The notes below the pieces were generated by a model, which saw only the letters and a program-made list of their open reading frames with translations, was not told where the DNA came from and did not search any database. This document shows positions 27,790-39,831 of a stretch of 64,000 bases of DNA, one piece after another; position 1 is the first letter of the stretch; every line of letters begins with the position of its first letter. Position numbers and translations under genes: made by a program. Origin of the DNA: Streptomyces sp. WAC 01529 (GTDB lineage Bacteria > Actinomycetota > Actinomycetes > Streptomycetales > Streptomycetaceae); NCBI RefSeq assembly GCF_003945545.1, contig NZ_CP029617.1, forward strand, positions 1,341,001 through 1,405,000. The letters run 5' to 3'.

Positions 27790-28209
27790 TCAGGAGCGGG
27801 CGTCCTCGTCGGCGCGGGCCGCGCGCTTCTGGGCGTCCTCCGCCTGCTTCTCCTTGATCCGCACCGCTTCCTTGCGGACCTCGGCCTGGGTGGCGCGCTC
27901 CTGACGCAGCCAGGAGGGCATCTCGTCCTTCAGCGCGTCGATCTGCTCGGTGGTGAGCGGCTCCGTGACCCCGCCGCGGGCGAGGCCCGCGATGGAGACG
28001 CCGAGCTTGGCGGCGACGACCGGGCGGGGGTGCGGGCCCTTGCGGCGCAGCTCCTGGAGCCACTCGGGGGGATCGGCTTGGAGCGCGTTCAGCTCACTGC
28101 GCGTGACGACACCCTCCTGGAACTCTGCGGGGGTGGCCTGGAGGTACACACCCAGCTTCTTCGCCGCGGTCGCGGGCTTCATGGTCTGGGTGGTCTGGTG
28201 CGACGTCAT
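27790..28209 (-). CDS. DUF5997 family protein
   Basis: 139-residue cytoplasmic protein of an actinobacterial family of unknown function. Conserved stretches: MKPATAAKKLGVYLQATPAE, DPPEWLQELRRKGPHPRPVV and LGVSIAGLARGGV. The C-terminal 40 residues are a charged helix (KEAVRIKEKQAEDAQKR). The repeated KLGV...P-E pattern suggests two related small helical units. TACCCT lies 7 nt before ATG 28209 with no Shine-Dalgarno, so a leaderless transcript is likely; this favours 28209 over an in-frame codon at 28230. It is divergently paired with a LysR-type ligand-domain protein. Confidence 0.8.
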   Translation of the reverse strand: MTSHQTTQTMKPATAAKKLGVYLQATPAEFQEGVVTRSELNALQADPPEWLQELRRKGPHPRPVVAAKLGVSIAGLARGGVTEPLTTEQIDALKDEMPSWLRQERATQAEVRKEAVRIKEKQAEDAQKRAARADEDARS

Positions 28210-28216
28210 GGGGTCA

Positions 28217-28261
28217 AGGGTATCGAGCATGTGCGCTACTTCCGACCACGACCGGTAGCCT
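28217..28261. promoter_or_regulatory. Back-to-back leaderless promoters of the DUF5997 / LysR-domain pair
   Basis: Minus-strand -10 TACCCT (28217-28222) lies 7 nt before ATG 28209. Plus-strand -10 TAGCCT (28256-28261) lies 6 nt before GTG 28268. Only 58 bp separate the two coding regions, so the promoters must overlap. -35 elements are not clear. Confidence 0.55.
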
Positions 28262-28267
28262 GGCGAG

Positions 28268-29035
28268 GTGACAGGCTCGGAAGTAACCCCTTCGTTCCGG
28301 CTCGCCTACGTCCCGGGGGTGACGCCCACCAAGTGGGTGCGTATCTGGAACGAGCGGCTGCCCGACGTCCCCTTGACCCTCCTCCAGGTCTCCCCCGCCG
28401 AAGCACCCGGCGTGCTGCGGGCGGGCGGCGCCGACGCCGGATTCGTACGTCTGCCGATCGACCGCACGGACCTCAGCGCGATCCCCCTCTACGCCGAGAC
28501 GACCGTCGTCGTGATCCCCAAGGACCACGTCGTGGCGGCGGTCGACGAGGTGTCGCCCGAGGACCTCGCGGACGAGATCGTGTTCCACCCGCTCGACGAG
28601 ACGCTGGAGTGGGAGCGGCGGCCCGGGGTGCCGGCCGCCGAGCGCCCCGAGACGACGGCCGACGCCATCGAGCTGGTCGCCGCGGGCGTGGGCGTGCTCG
28701 TCGTCCCGCAGTCCCTGGCCCGTCTGCACCACCGCAAGGACCTCACCTACCGCACCGTCACCGGCGCCCCCGAGTCGCGGGTGGCCCTCGCGTGGCCGGA
28801 GGCCGCGACGACGGACCTGGTGGAGGACTTCATCGGGATCGTCCGCGGCCGTACGGTCAACAGCTCACGGGGCCGTACGCAGACCCCGGCGAAGGACAAG
28901 GCCCCGGCCAAGGCCAAGCCCGCCGGCAAGTCAGGGGCCAAGGCGGGCGACAAGGGCCGGCGCGGGGCACCCGCCCGGCAGGCGAAGGGCGCCAAGCCGG
29001 CCGCCAAGCGCGGGAAGCCGCGCCGCCGGCCGTAA
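28268..29035 (+). CDS. LysR-type substrate-binding domain protein without a DNA-binding domain
   Basis: 255 residues. Residues ~8-200 match only the ligand-binding half of LysR-type regulators (FRLAYVPGVTPTKWVRIWNE; PIDRTDLSAIPLYAETTVVV; ELVAAGVGVLVVPQSLARLH). The N-terminal helix-turn-helix is absent and there is no space for it upstream. The last ~55 residues are Lys/Ala/Pro-rich (AKDKAPAKAKPAGKS onward), like histone-H1-type tails, and could bind DNA or RNA nonspecifically. It is divergent from and 58 bp away from DUF5997; the pairing recurs in actinobacteria, from memory. Confidence 0.82.
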   Translation: MTGSEVTPSFRLAYVPGVTPTKWVRIWNERLPDVPLTLLQVSPAEAPGVLRAGGADAGFVRLPIDRTDLSAIPLYAETTVVVIPKDHVVAAVDEVSPEDLADEIVFHPLDETLEWERRPGVPAAERPETTADAIELVAAGVGVLVVPQSLARLHHRKDLTYRTVTGAPESRVALAWPEAATTDLVEDFIGIVRGRTVNSSRGRTQTPAKDKAPAKAKPAGKSGAKAGDKGRRGAPARQAKGAKPAAKRGKPRRRP

Positions 29036-29054
29036 CCAGAGGCGACGTACGCGA

Positions 29055-29089
29055 GAGGGGCCTCCCGCCGCAGTGGCGGGAGGCCCCTC
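29055..29089. terminator. Bidirectional hairpin terminator
   Basis: Perfect 15-bp arms 29055-29069 and 29075-29089 with a 5-nt loop. It sits between two convergent gene ends (29035 plus, 29109 minus) and is followed by CC-TTC on the plus strand. It serves both genes. Confidence 0.9.
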
Positions 29090-29108
29090 CTTCATGGGCG
29101 CCGGAGCG

Positions 29109-32056
<2,948 letters not shown>

Positions 32057-32060
<4 letters not shown>

Positions 32061-33547
32061 GGGCCGGGCCCGGCATGCGGCGGAGTCTCACCCTCGCGTG
32101 CAGCGTCCTCGGTGCCATGGTCGTCGCCCTGGACGGCACCGTACTCACCATCGTGCAGCCCGCTCTCCAGCGTGATCTGGACGCCTCCTTCACGCAGGTG
32201 CAGTGGACCAGCACCGGATATCTGATCGCCGTGGCGAGCCTGCTGGTCTTCTCGGGGCGGCTCGGCGACCGGTACGGGCACCGGCGGCTCTTCGCGGTCG
32301 GAACGCTCGGCTTCGCGCTCGCCTCGGCGGGCCTCGGGCTCGCGTCCGGCGTCGGCTGGGTGATCGGGCTGCGCGTCGCCCAGGGCGTCTTCGGCGCGCT
32401 GTTGCAGCCCGCCACGCTCGGGATGCTGCGGGCCGCGTTCCCGCCGGACAGGCTCGGGATGCCGATCGCCCTGCGGACCAGCGCGATAGGGCTCGCGGCG
32501 GCGGCCGGGCCGGTGCTGGGCGGGGCGCTCGCGACGCATCTCGGCTGGCGCTCGGTGTTCTTCCTGAGCGTCGTGCCCGCGCTGGTGATCGGCGTACTGG
32601 CGCTGGTGGTCCGCGTTCCCGAGCCGCCCCGGGAGGGGCCCGCGCCCGGGCTCGATCTGCCCGGTGCCGGGGTGCTCGCGGTGGCGCTGGCCTGCCTCGT
32701 GCACGCGCTGGTCGGCGTGGCGGGGTCCGGCTGGTCGGGGGTCACCGCGGTGGGATTCTGCGCGGCGGCGGCCTCGGCGGCCGTGTTCGTGCGGCATGAG
32801 CGGCGTGCCGCGAGCCCGCTGGTGCCGCTCCGTCTGGTCGCGTCGCCCGCGGTGGGTCCCGCGCTCGGCATCCTGGTGGCGGCGTCCGCGGCGATGTTCG
32901 GGGCGCTCTTCGTGGGGACGTACTTCCTGCAAGAGGTACTGGCGCTCGATCCGCTGCGGAGCGCGCTGAGGGCGCTGCCGCTCGCGCTGATGATGGTGGT
33001 GTGCGCGCCGTACGCGGCGGTACTGCTGCGAAGGCACGGGCCCCGGCGGACGATCACGGCCGCGATGGCGGTGCTCACCCTCGGCGTCCTCGCCCTGTCC
33101 CGTCTGGACCAGGCGTCGGGGCCGGTGGCGGTCGGCGGCGGTTTCCTGCTGGTCGGCGCCGGTTTCGGCACGGTGATGGTGGCGGCGACGGCGGTGGTCG
33201 TACGGCATGCCCCGGTGGCGGACGCCGGTGTGGCGGGCGGTCTCCAGCAGACCGCGATGAACGTGGGCCCGACGCTGGGCATCGCGCTGGCGACCACGCT
33301 GATGACGACGTTCGCCGCGCGCCCGCCCGGTGAGGGAGAGCAGTGGACCGACGGCGCGTTCCTCACGGCGATGGGCCCGACCCTGACGGCGCTGGCGGCG
33401 GTGGCGGCACTGGGCGCGGCGACGGCCACGAGGCTGCCGCGAAGGCCCCGGGATCCGGACAGCCAGAACCCCGCGCCCGCCCAGCCGCCCGGCCCCCGCC
33501 CGACGGCGGACTCCCCCTCCCACCACGGGCTGCCGGACCGGCGGTGA
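32057..33547 (+). CDS. MFS drug:H+ antiporter, DHA2 (14-span) type
   Basis: 496 residues with about 14 spans. Motif A-like FSGRLGDRYGHRRLF; motif C-like AAAGPVLGGALATHL; span 1 VVALDGTVLTIVQPALQ is typical of EmrB/QacA transporters. Coupled to tetR by a 4-nt overlap. The last ~45 residues are a cytoplasmic Pro/Arg-rich tail. It is not closely similar to the MFS protein at 13520-15064, although the operon design is the same. Confidence 0.92.
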
Positions 33548-33594
33548 GAGCGGCGCCCTGACCGCCCCGGCAACCGGTGGCCTCCTCACCACGT

Positions 33595-35070
33595 CTACGT
33601 CCCGCCGCACGTGAGGTCCGCCGCAGGCAGCTTCCCCTCGCGCAGATACGTGTTGACGGCCCGGTCGGCGCACGGCACGGGGGTGAGGCCGTCGCTCCCG
33701 CGTCCGTAGACGCCGTGCGCGCGGATGTCGGCCGTCAGGAGACGCGATCCGGTGAGCCTGCGATGCAGGGCGAGGGCGCCTTCGTAGGGGACGTTGTTGT
33801 CGTGGCGGGCCTGGAGCAGCAGGGCGGGCACGTCGTTGCCGATCTCCGTGCCGGGCTCGCGGGGCTCGCCGCCCCAGAACGCGCACGGCGCGATCATGCC
33901 GTTGACATAGGGGCCGAAGACCGGCTGGGTGGCGCGGCTGCGCTGCATGTTCTTCCAGTACGTCTGCGGGTCTTTCGGCCAGCCGCCCGCGGGCCACCCG
34001 CCGTCGCCGCACATGAAGATCGCACCACCGACCATGCCGCTCTCCAGCTCGGGCGAGGAGAGCAGTTCGAGGAGTCCGGCGAGCGCGGGCCCCGGCTCGA
34101 TCTCCTCACCCGTCGCGGCCTTCTTCAAGTCGGCGACCACACTCGCCAGTTGGGGGTCGTACTCCTCGTGCTGGACGAGCTGCTTGAAGATCATCCGCAG
34201 GAGCGGGGCGTTGAGCCGCTCTCCCTCGACGGGGAGGGGGTGGCGTTCGGCCCTCCGCAGCAACTCGCGTATGTCTGACCGTACCGCACCGTCGAGCGCC
34301 GCCTCCGCGGGCGCGCCCGACCGCTGGAACAGTTCGTACTGCGTGGCCGCCGGGTCGGTCGAGGAGTCCAGGACGATGCGATCGGCGCGGCGCGGGAACA
34401 GCTGGGTGTAGACGGCGCCCAGGTCCGCGCCGTACGAGACGCCGTAGTACGAGAGTCTCCGCTCGCCGAGCGCGGCGCGGATGGCGTCCATGTCGCGGGC
34501 GACGTTGCGCGTCGAGGCGTGCGGCAGCAACTCGGCGTTGTCGCCGTGCTCCCGGCACCGGCGCGCGGTGTCGCGGGCGGCGCGCACCGAGGCCTCGAAG
34601 TCGGCGCGCGGGGTGGTCGTCGGCCCGGCCGGGGCCGGGCGCGGGGCGGCGCCGCAGGTGATCGGGGTGCTCTCGCCGAGGAAGCGGGGGTCGAAGCCGA
34701 TGAGGTCGTAGTGGTCGGCGACGTCCTTCAACGCCGGGCGCAGAGCGAGGGTGTGGGCGAGTCCGGTGCCGCCCGGGCCGCCCGGGTTGGAGAGCAGGAT
34801 GCCCCGCCGCTCGGGCGACTTCGCCTTGACGCGGGAGATCGTGAGCCGGATCGTACGGCCGCCGGGGTCGGCATAGTCGAGCGGTACGGTCACCTTCGCG
34901 CACCGCGCACCCGCCTCGTTCAGCTCCTTCTGGTCGGCGGGACAACGGCCCCAACGGAGCGCCGACGAGAAGGACTTGGGCGGCTTGGCGGGTCCGGTCG
35001 CGGCCACTGTGCCGCTGGCGAGGAGTGTGGCGAGGCCCAGGCCCGCGGCGACTGCTGACGCGACGCGCAT
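33595..35070 (-). CDS. Secreted alpha/beta hydrolase, tripeptidyl-aminopeptidase (TAP) type
   Basis: 491 residues with a signal peptide ending near VAATG. The mature part starts [10 protein letters not shown], as in Streptomyces SlpD/SlpE and TAP proteases. The oxyanion region is [12 protein letters not shown], the nucleophile Ser is in [11 protein letters not shown], the acid lies in [12 protein letters not shown], and His in [11 protein letters not shown]; the C-terminal TAP domain has paired Cys ([17 protein letters not shown]). Such enzymes release N-terminal peptides or cleave esters outside the cell. AAGGAG lies 8 nt before ATG 35070. Confidence 0.9.
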   Translation of the reverse strand: MRVASAVAAGLGLATLLASGTVAATGPAKPPKSFSSALRWGRCPADQKELNEAGARCAKVTVPLDYADPGGRTIRLTISRVKAKSPERRGILLSNPGGPGGTGLAHTLALRPALKDVADHYDLIGFDPRFLGESTPITCGAAPRPAPAGPTTTPRADFEASVRAARDTARRCREHGDNAELLPHASTRNVARDMDAIRAALGERRLSYYGVSYGADLGAVYTQLFPRRADRIVLDSSTDPAATQYELFQRSGAPAEAALDGAVRSDIRELLRRAERHPLPVEGERLNAPLLRMIFKQLVQHEEYDPQLASVVADLKKAATGEEIEPGPALAGLLELLSSPELESGMVGGAIFMCGDGGWPAGGWPKDPQTYWKNMQRSRATQPVFGPYVNGMIAPCAFWGGEPREPGTEIGNDVPALLLQARHDNNVPYEGALALHRRLTGSRLLTADIRAHGVYGRGSDGLTPVPCADRAVNTYLREGKLPAADLTCGGT

Positions 35071-35225
35071 CGTGCGTGCTCCTTGGATTCGGCGGTGGTC
35101 GCACCGGCCGGGCGGCCCGGGCGATCGATCACCACGCTAGGGACCCGCGCGCGGGCCGGCCATCGGGCCAGTGGGCCCAAGGCCCCTGGGGAGAACCCCC
35201 GTACAGGCCCCGCCGCTCCGCCGCC

Positions 35226-35256
35226 TTGACCTGGAGTCCGCTCCAACTCCTAAGGT
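35226..35256 (+). promoter_or_regulatory. MerR-type promoter with 19-bp spacer
   Basis: -35 TTGACC (35226-35231) and -10 TAAGGT (35251-35256) are separated by 19 bp. The spacer contains the dyad GGAGT-ccg-CTCC. MerR-family activators typically act on such over-long, dyad-containing spacers by twisting the DNA. No merR gene lies next to it in this window. Confidence 0.7.
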
Positions 35257-35294
35257 CAGGAACGACCACGGAGCACCAGCCAGGAGGTACCACC

Positions 35295-36284
35295 ATGACC
35301 AGCCTTCCCACCCGCCGGCTCGGCGCGCTGACGGTCTCCGCGCAGGGGCTCGGATGCATGGGGATGAGCCACGCCTACGGCGCGTCGGACGACACCCAGT
35401 CGATCGCGACGATCCACCGCGCCCTCGACCTCGGCGTCACCCTGCTCGACACCTCCGACTTCTACGGCAACGGCCACAACGAGGAGCTGATAGGCCGCGC
35501 CCTCGCGGGCCCGCGCCGCGAACAGGCCGTCATCGCCACGAAGTTCGGCTTCGCCAACGCCCTCGGCGAGCCGCTGCACATCCGGGGCGACGCCGCCTAC
35601 GTACACCAGGCATGCGACGCCTCCCTGCGGCGGCTCGGGGTCGACCACATCGACCTGTACTACGTGCACCGGGTCGACAAGACCGTACCGATCGAGGAGA
35701 CCGTCGGCGCGATGGCCGAGCTGGTCGCGGCGGGCAAGGTGCGCCACCTCGGGCTCTCCGAGGCCGGCGCGCGCACGATCCGCCGGGCGCACGCCGTGCA
35801 TCCGATCGCCGCGCTGCAGAGCGAGTGGTCGCTGTGGACCAGGGACCTGGAGCCGGAGATCGCGCCGGTCTGCCGGGAGCTCGGCATCGGCCTCGTGCCG
35901 TTCTCGCCGCTCGGGCGCGGCTTCCTCACCGGCCGCTACACCTCGCTCGACGGGCTCTCCGAGAACGATCTGCGGCGCACCCAGCCCCGCTTCGCCGACG
36001 GCAACCTGGAGCGGAACCTGTCCATCGTGGACGCCCTGAACGCGCTCGCCGCCGAGAAGGGCGTCACCGCAGGGCAGCTCGCGCTCGCCTGGGTGCAGCA
36101 CCGCGGCGACGACGTCGTACCGATCCCCGGCACGCGCCGCGAGAAGTACCTGGAGGAGAACGTCGCCGCCGCCACGATCGAGCTGTCCGCCGACGACCTC
36201 GCGGCGATCGGCGCGGCGGCGCCCGCGGACGGGGTGGCGGGCACGCGGTACGACGAGGGCAGCATGTCGGTGGTCGACAAGTAG
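35295..36284 (+). CDS. Aldo/keto reductase
   Basis: 329-residue NADPH-dependent oxidoreductase of the AKR family (YajO/aldehyde reductase group). [11 protein letters not shown] and [21 protein letters not shown] give the catalytic Asp and Tyr, AVIATKFGF the Lys, and [12 protein letters not shown] the His; [15 protein letters not shown] lies at the cofactor phosphate site. AGGAGG precedes ATG 35295. Its promoter has a MerR-type 19-bp spacer, so it is probably induced by a small electrophile or oxidant. It is only distantly related to the AKR at 16171-17145. Confidence 0.93.
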   Translation: MTSLPTRRLGALTVSAQGLGCMGMSHAYGASDDTQSIATIHRALDLGVTLLDTSDFYGNGHNEELIGRALAGPRREQAVIATKFGFANALGEPLHIRGDAAYVHQACDASLRRLGVDHIDLYYVHRVDKTVPIEETVGAMAELVAAGKVRHLGLSEAGARTIRRAHAVHPIAALQSEWSLWTRDLEPEIAPVCRELGIGLVPFSPLGRGFLTGRYTSLDGLSENDLRRTQPRFADGNLERNLSIVDALNALAAEKGVTAGQLALAWVQHRGDDVVPIPGTRREKYLEENVAAATIELSADDLAAIGAAAPADGVAGTRYDEGSMSVVDK

Positions 36285-36349
36285 GGGCCGGCCGCCCGGG
36301 ACAGGTAAGCCGGGGAACGGCACGCCGCCGGCCCACGTAGCCTGCTGGT

Positions 36350-36850
36350 ATGCCCTTCCCGCACCCCGTACCGGAGGTCCTGGCCCATCTCGCGGGCGAG
36401 TGGCGCGTGACCCGCACGGTCCGCGACCTCGCCGACGGGTCCGAGGGCAGCTTCTCCGGTACGACGCTCTTCTCGCCGCTGCCCGCCCCGGACGAGGGCG
36501 GGCTCCTCCACCAGGAGTCCGGCGTCTTCACCTGGCGCGGCACCGCGCGCCCCGCCGAGCGCACCCTGCGGTTCCTGCCCGGTGCCATACCGGGCACGGC
36601 CCGCGTGGAGTTCGCCGACGGCCGCTTCTTCCACGACCTCGACCTGCGCTCCGGCCGCCACAGCGCGGACCACCCCTGCTCGGCGGATCTCTACCGCGGC
36701 GAGTTCGAGGTGTACGACGCGGACCGCTGGCGCGCCCGGTGGCGGGTGGGCGGCCCCGCCAAGGACCTGCTGCTCGTCACGGACTATGTACGGGTACGCG
36801 TCACTGCTCGCCCAGCGCCATCCACTTGTCCGCAGTCTCCAGAACCTTGA
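36350..36850 (+). CDS. DUF6314 family protein
   Basis: 166-residue protein of an uncharacterised family rich in Trp/Arg/Asp beta strands (LAHLAGEWRVTRTVRDL; HQESGVFTWRGTARPAERTL; DLYRGEFEVYDADRWRARWRV). It resembles lipocalin-like sheets, which is a structural guess only. TAGCCT at 36338-36343 is 6 nt before the ATG with no ribosome site, so the mRNA may be leaderless. The last ~16 residues run into the 3' end of the opposite-strand acetyltransferase gene (50-bp overlap), and conserved sequence stops at TDYVRVR, so the tail is likely read-on. Confidence 0.75.
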   Translation: MPFPHPVPEVLAHLAGEWRVTRTVRDLADGSEGSFSGTTLFSPLPAPDEGGLLHQESGVFTWRGTARPAERTLRFLPGAIPGTARVEFADGRFFHDLDLRSGRHSADHPCSADLYRGEFEVYDADRWRARWRVGGPAKDLLLVTDYVRVRVTARPAPSTCPQSPEP

Positions 36851-37238
36851 AGCCCACCTTCTCGTAGACCCCGTGCGCGTCGGCCGTGGCGAGGAGCACG
36901 CGGCGCAGGCCGAACGGCTCCAGGTGCGCGCGGACCGCGTCGACGAGCGCGGTGCCAAGGCCCGTGCCGCGCGCGGCCGGGGTGACGTACACATCGCAGA
37001 GCCAGGCGAAGGTCGCCCGGTCGGTCACCACGCGGGCATACGCGACCTGCTCCCCCGAACCCCCTTCGTACGCACCGAAGTTCAGCGACCCCGCGATCGC
37101 CGCGTCCTGCTTGGCGCGGGATCGGCCGAGGGCCCAGTAGGCGTCCGTGGACAGCCACTCGTGGACGCGGGCCGCGTCGATGCGGGCGGGGTCGGCCGAG
37201 ATCTCGTACTCACCGTGGAGCGTGACACTGTCGTTCAT
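36801..37238 (-). CDS. GNAT family N-acetyltransferase
   Basis: 145 residues. Acetyl-CoA loop TPAARGTGLGTALVDAVRAHL after the strand FAWLCDVYV; the C-terminal HGVYEKVGFKVL is the usual GNAT motif B. The subgroup resembles small-molecule acetyltransferases of unknown substrate. Convergent with DUF6314, and the two coding regions overlap by 50 bp at their 3' ends. Confidence 0.87.
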   Translation of the reverse strand: MNDSVTLHGEYEISADPARIDAARVHEWLSTDAYWALGRSRAKQDAAIAGSLNFGAYEGGSGEQVAYARVVTDRATFAWLCDVYVTPAARGTGLGTALVDAVRAHLEPFGLRRVLLATADAHGVYEKVGFKVLETADKWMALGEQ

Positions 37239-37307
37239 TCCCCGACCCTGCCAAAAGCGCCCGCGCGGAGTCGAGCGTGTTTCGCCTGGTGGGACGGGGG
37301 CGTCCGG

Positions 37308-38744
37308 CTACCCCCACACCTCGTCGCAGGCCTCGCGCAGCCGGCGCACCCCCTCGCCGATCTCCCCCACCCCGGCGACCGCCGCGAAGCTCAGCCGGAC
37401 GTACGCCGCCGGGGGCTCCGCGGCGAAGTACGGGCGGCCGGGGGCCACGGCGACGCCCGCGCGCAGGGCCGCCGAGGCCAGCGCCGTCTCGTCCGTGCCG
37501 TCGGGCAGCCGCACCCACAGGTTGTAGCCGCCCGCGGGGATGTGCGGCATCGCGACCTCCGGCAGGCGCAGCCGCAGCGCCGCGGCCATCGCGTCCCTGC
37601 GCACCTTCAACTCCCCCGACACCGCCCGCAGATGGCGCGGCCAGGCCGGGGAGCCGACCAGTTCGAGCGCCGCCTCCTGCAACGGCCTCGGCACGAAGAA
37701 GTGGTCGACGACCTGGATGGCGCGGAGCCGCTCCAGGACCGGTCCGCGGGCTGCGAGGGCGCTCACCCGGAAGCTCGGCGAGGTCGCCTTGGTGAGTGAG
37801 CAGACGTGCACGACGACGCCGTCCTGGTCGTCGGCGGCGAGCGGCCGCGGCAGCGGTCCGGCGTCCTCGTGGACGAGGCGGCGCACGAAGTCGTCCTCGA
37901 TGACGAACGCCCCCGCCTCCCGGGCGATCCGCAGCACCTCGGGGCGGCGCTCGGCGGAGAGCACCGCCCCCGTGGGGTTCTGGAAGAGCGGCTGGCAGAC
38001 GAAGACCCGGGCGCCCGTCGCGCGGAACGCGGCCTTCAGGAGCTGCGGGCGCACCCCGTCCGTGTCGACCGGCACCGGCACCGGGCGCATCCCCGCCGCG
38101 CGGGCGATGGCCAGCATGCCGGGGTAGGTGGGCGACTCGACGAGCACCGGCGCCCCGGGCGGGGCGAGCGCCCGCAGCGCCGTCGTCAGCGCGCTCTGCC
38201 CGCCCGCCGTGATCAGCACCTCGGCGGCGGTGATCGCCCCGCCCACCCCTCGCGCGAACCACTCCCGCAGCTCCGGAAGGCCGTCGACCGGCGGCCGCCC
38301 CCACGCGCCAGGACGCCGGCCCGCCCGCGCGAGCGCCGCGGCCATGGCGCGCTCGGGCTGGAGCGCGGGGTCGAGGTAGCCGCCGTTGAACTCGATGACG
38401 CCCGGCGGTGGCGCGGCGAGGGTGGCGAGCACGCCGGACGCGTCGACCGCGCGCGGCACCAGCTCCGCCGCCGCGTCGGCGCTCAGCGACACCTCCTGCC
38501 ACGAGGTGTCCCCGGCGGGCGCGGCGGGCGCCGACGGCTCGGCGCGGAAGACCCCGGCACCGGGCCGGGTGACGACGAGGCCCTCGGCGGCCAGCTGCCC
38601 CAGGGCCCGCGACACGGTCACCGGACTTACCCTGAACCGCTCGACGAGCGACCGGCTCGACGGCAGCTTTCCGCCCAGAGAGTAGCGGTCAAGCTCGCCC
38701 CGCAGCTGTTTCGCCAGTTCGCCCACGCTGCTACTGTCATGCAT
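37308..38744 (-). CDS. MocR-type regulator: GntR DNA-binding domain fused to aminotransferase fold
   Basis: 478 residues. Residues ~1-75 are a GntR winged helix (PSSRSLVERFRVSPVTVSRALGQLAAEGLVV). From ~residue 110 there is a class I aminotransferase domain with PLP Lys in SLTKATSPSFRVS and substrate-binding blocks QPLFQNPTGAVLS and FVIEDDFVRRLV. MocR proteins sense amine or amino-acid ligands through PLP. The start at 38744 overlaps the divergent EamA start by 2 nt inside the palindrome 38734-38749. TATCCT lies 8 nt before the ATG, so the transcript is probably leaderless. Confidence 0.92.
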   Translation of the reverse strand: MHDSSSVGELAKQLRGELDRYSLGGKLPSSRSLVERFRVSPVTVSRALGQLAAEGLVVTRPGAGVFRAEPSAPAAPAGDTSWQEVSLSADAAAELVPRAVDASGVLATLAAPPPGVIEFNGGYLDPALQPERAMAAALARAGRRPGAWGRPPVDGLPELREWFARGVGGAITAAEVLITAGGQSALTTALRALAPPGAPVLVESPTYPGMLAIARAAGMRPVPVPVDTDGVRPQLLKAAFRATGARVFVCQPLFQNPTGAVLSAERRPEVLRIAREAGAFVIEDDFVRRLVHEDAGPLPRPLAADDQDGVVVHVCSLTKATSPSFRVSALAARGPVLERLRAIQVVDHFFVPRPLQEAALELVGSPAWPRHLRAVSGELKVRRDAMAAALRLRLPEVAMPHIPAGGYNLWVRLPDGTDETALASAALRAGVAVAPGRPYFAAEPPAAYVRLSFAAVAGVGEIGEGVRRLREACDEVWG

Positions 38745-38749
38745 GACAG
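38734..38749. promoter_or_regulatory. 16-bp perfect palindrome containing both divergent start codons
   Basis: CTGTCATGCATGACAG is its own reverse complement. The EamA ATG is 38743-38745 and the MocR ATG is 38744-38742 on the minus strand. -10-like TACTGT (38732-38737, plus) and TATCCT (38753-38758, minus) flank it, so a dimer bound here would block initiation in both directions. Confidence 0.75.
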
Positions 38750-39732
38750 CACAGGATAGCGCTACTCGCCCGAAGCGGATAGCGGTCAGCGAAGCCCCCG
38801 CCCCGGCCACGCCCACCCCTGCCGCGCCCCCAGCGCCCGCCGCGTCCGCGCCCGCCGCGTCCGCCCCGCACGGCTCCCGCCGCACCGGCACCCTGCTGGC
38901 CGCCCTCGGCGTCACCGCCTTCTCGCTCACCTTCCCCGCCACCGCCTGGGGCCTGGACGGCATCGGCCCCTGGAGCCTGGTGACCCTGCGCGGCGCGCTC
39001 AGCGCCCTCATCGCGGGCGGCTGCCTGCTCGCCCTGCGCGTCCCGGTCCCGCACCGCCGCCACTGGGCGGGGCTCGCGGTGGTCGGCGCCGGTGTCGTCG
39101 TCGGCTTCCCGCTGCTCACCACGCTGGCCCTGCAGACCTCCACCACCGCGCACGCCGCCGTGGTCGTCGGCCTGCTCCCGCTGACGACCGCCGTCCTGTC
39201 GGCGCTGCGCACGGGCGCGCGGCCCTCGCGCATGTTCTGGGCGGCGGCGCTCACCGGGGCCACCGCGGTCATCGCGTTCACCGTGCAGCAGAGCGGGGGC
39301 GCCCTGTCGGCCGCCGACCTCTACCTCTTCGGCGCGCTCCTGATCTGCGCGGCCGGGTACACCGAGGGCGGCCGGCTGGCCCGCGAGATGCCCGGCTGGC
39401 AGGTCATCGGCTGGGGTCTGATGCTCTGCCTGCCGCTCAACGCCGTCGGCGCGGTCATCGCCCTCCAGCACGAGTCCTTCCAGCTCACCGGCCACAGCAC
39501 GGCGGGCCTGCTCTACTCCGCGATCGGCTCGCAATTCCTCGGCCTGGTCGTCTGGTACCGCGGCATGGCGGCCATCGGCGTCCCCAAGGCCAGCCAGCTC
39601 CAGCTCGCCCAGCCGCTCCTGACGCTGGTCTGGTCGGTCTTCCTGCTCGGCGAGCACCTGCCCGTCGCGGCGCCCCTCACGGCGGCCGCCGTGCTCGTCT
39701 GCATCGCGGTCACCCAGCGGGCCCGTGGCTGA
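38743..39732 (+). CDS. EamA/DMT family transporter
   Basis: 329 residues with about ten spans in two EamA repeats (FSLTFPATAWGLDGIGPWSL in repeat 1; YSAIGSQFLGLVVWYRGMAAIGVPKASQL in repeat 2). Members export amino acids, purines or other metabolites; the substrate is unknown. The first ~45 residues are an Ala/Pro-rich cytoplasmic extension. TACTGT lies 5 nt before the ATG and there is no ribosome binding site. The divergent MocR gene shares its start region, which makes MocR the likely regulator and an amino acid or amine the likely cargo. Confidence 0.9.
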   Translation: MTAQDSATRPKRIAVSEAPAPATPTPAAPPAPAASAPAASAPHGSRRTGTLLAALGVTAFSLTFPATAWGLDGIGPWSLVTLRGALSALIAGGCLLALRVPVPHRRHWAGLAVVGAGVVVGFPLLTTLALQTSTTAHAAVVVGLLPLTTAVLSALRTGARPSRMFWAAALTGATAVIAFTVQQSGGALSAADLYLFGALLICAAGYTEGGRLAREMPGWQVIGWGLMLCLPLNAVGAVIALQHESFQLTGHSTAGLLYSAIGSQFLGLVVWYRGMAAIGVPKASQLQLAQPLLTLVWSVFLLGEHLPVAAPLTAAAVLVCIAVTQRARG

Positions 39733-39831
39733 CCGAGCCGGTGCCCGTCCGGCCAGGGGCCAACAGCCACCACCCGTCGTAGACTGACGGCCACGGAACG
39801 CGACCGCAGAGCGGGACGAGGGAGCCTCCAC

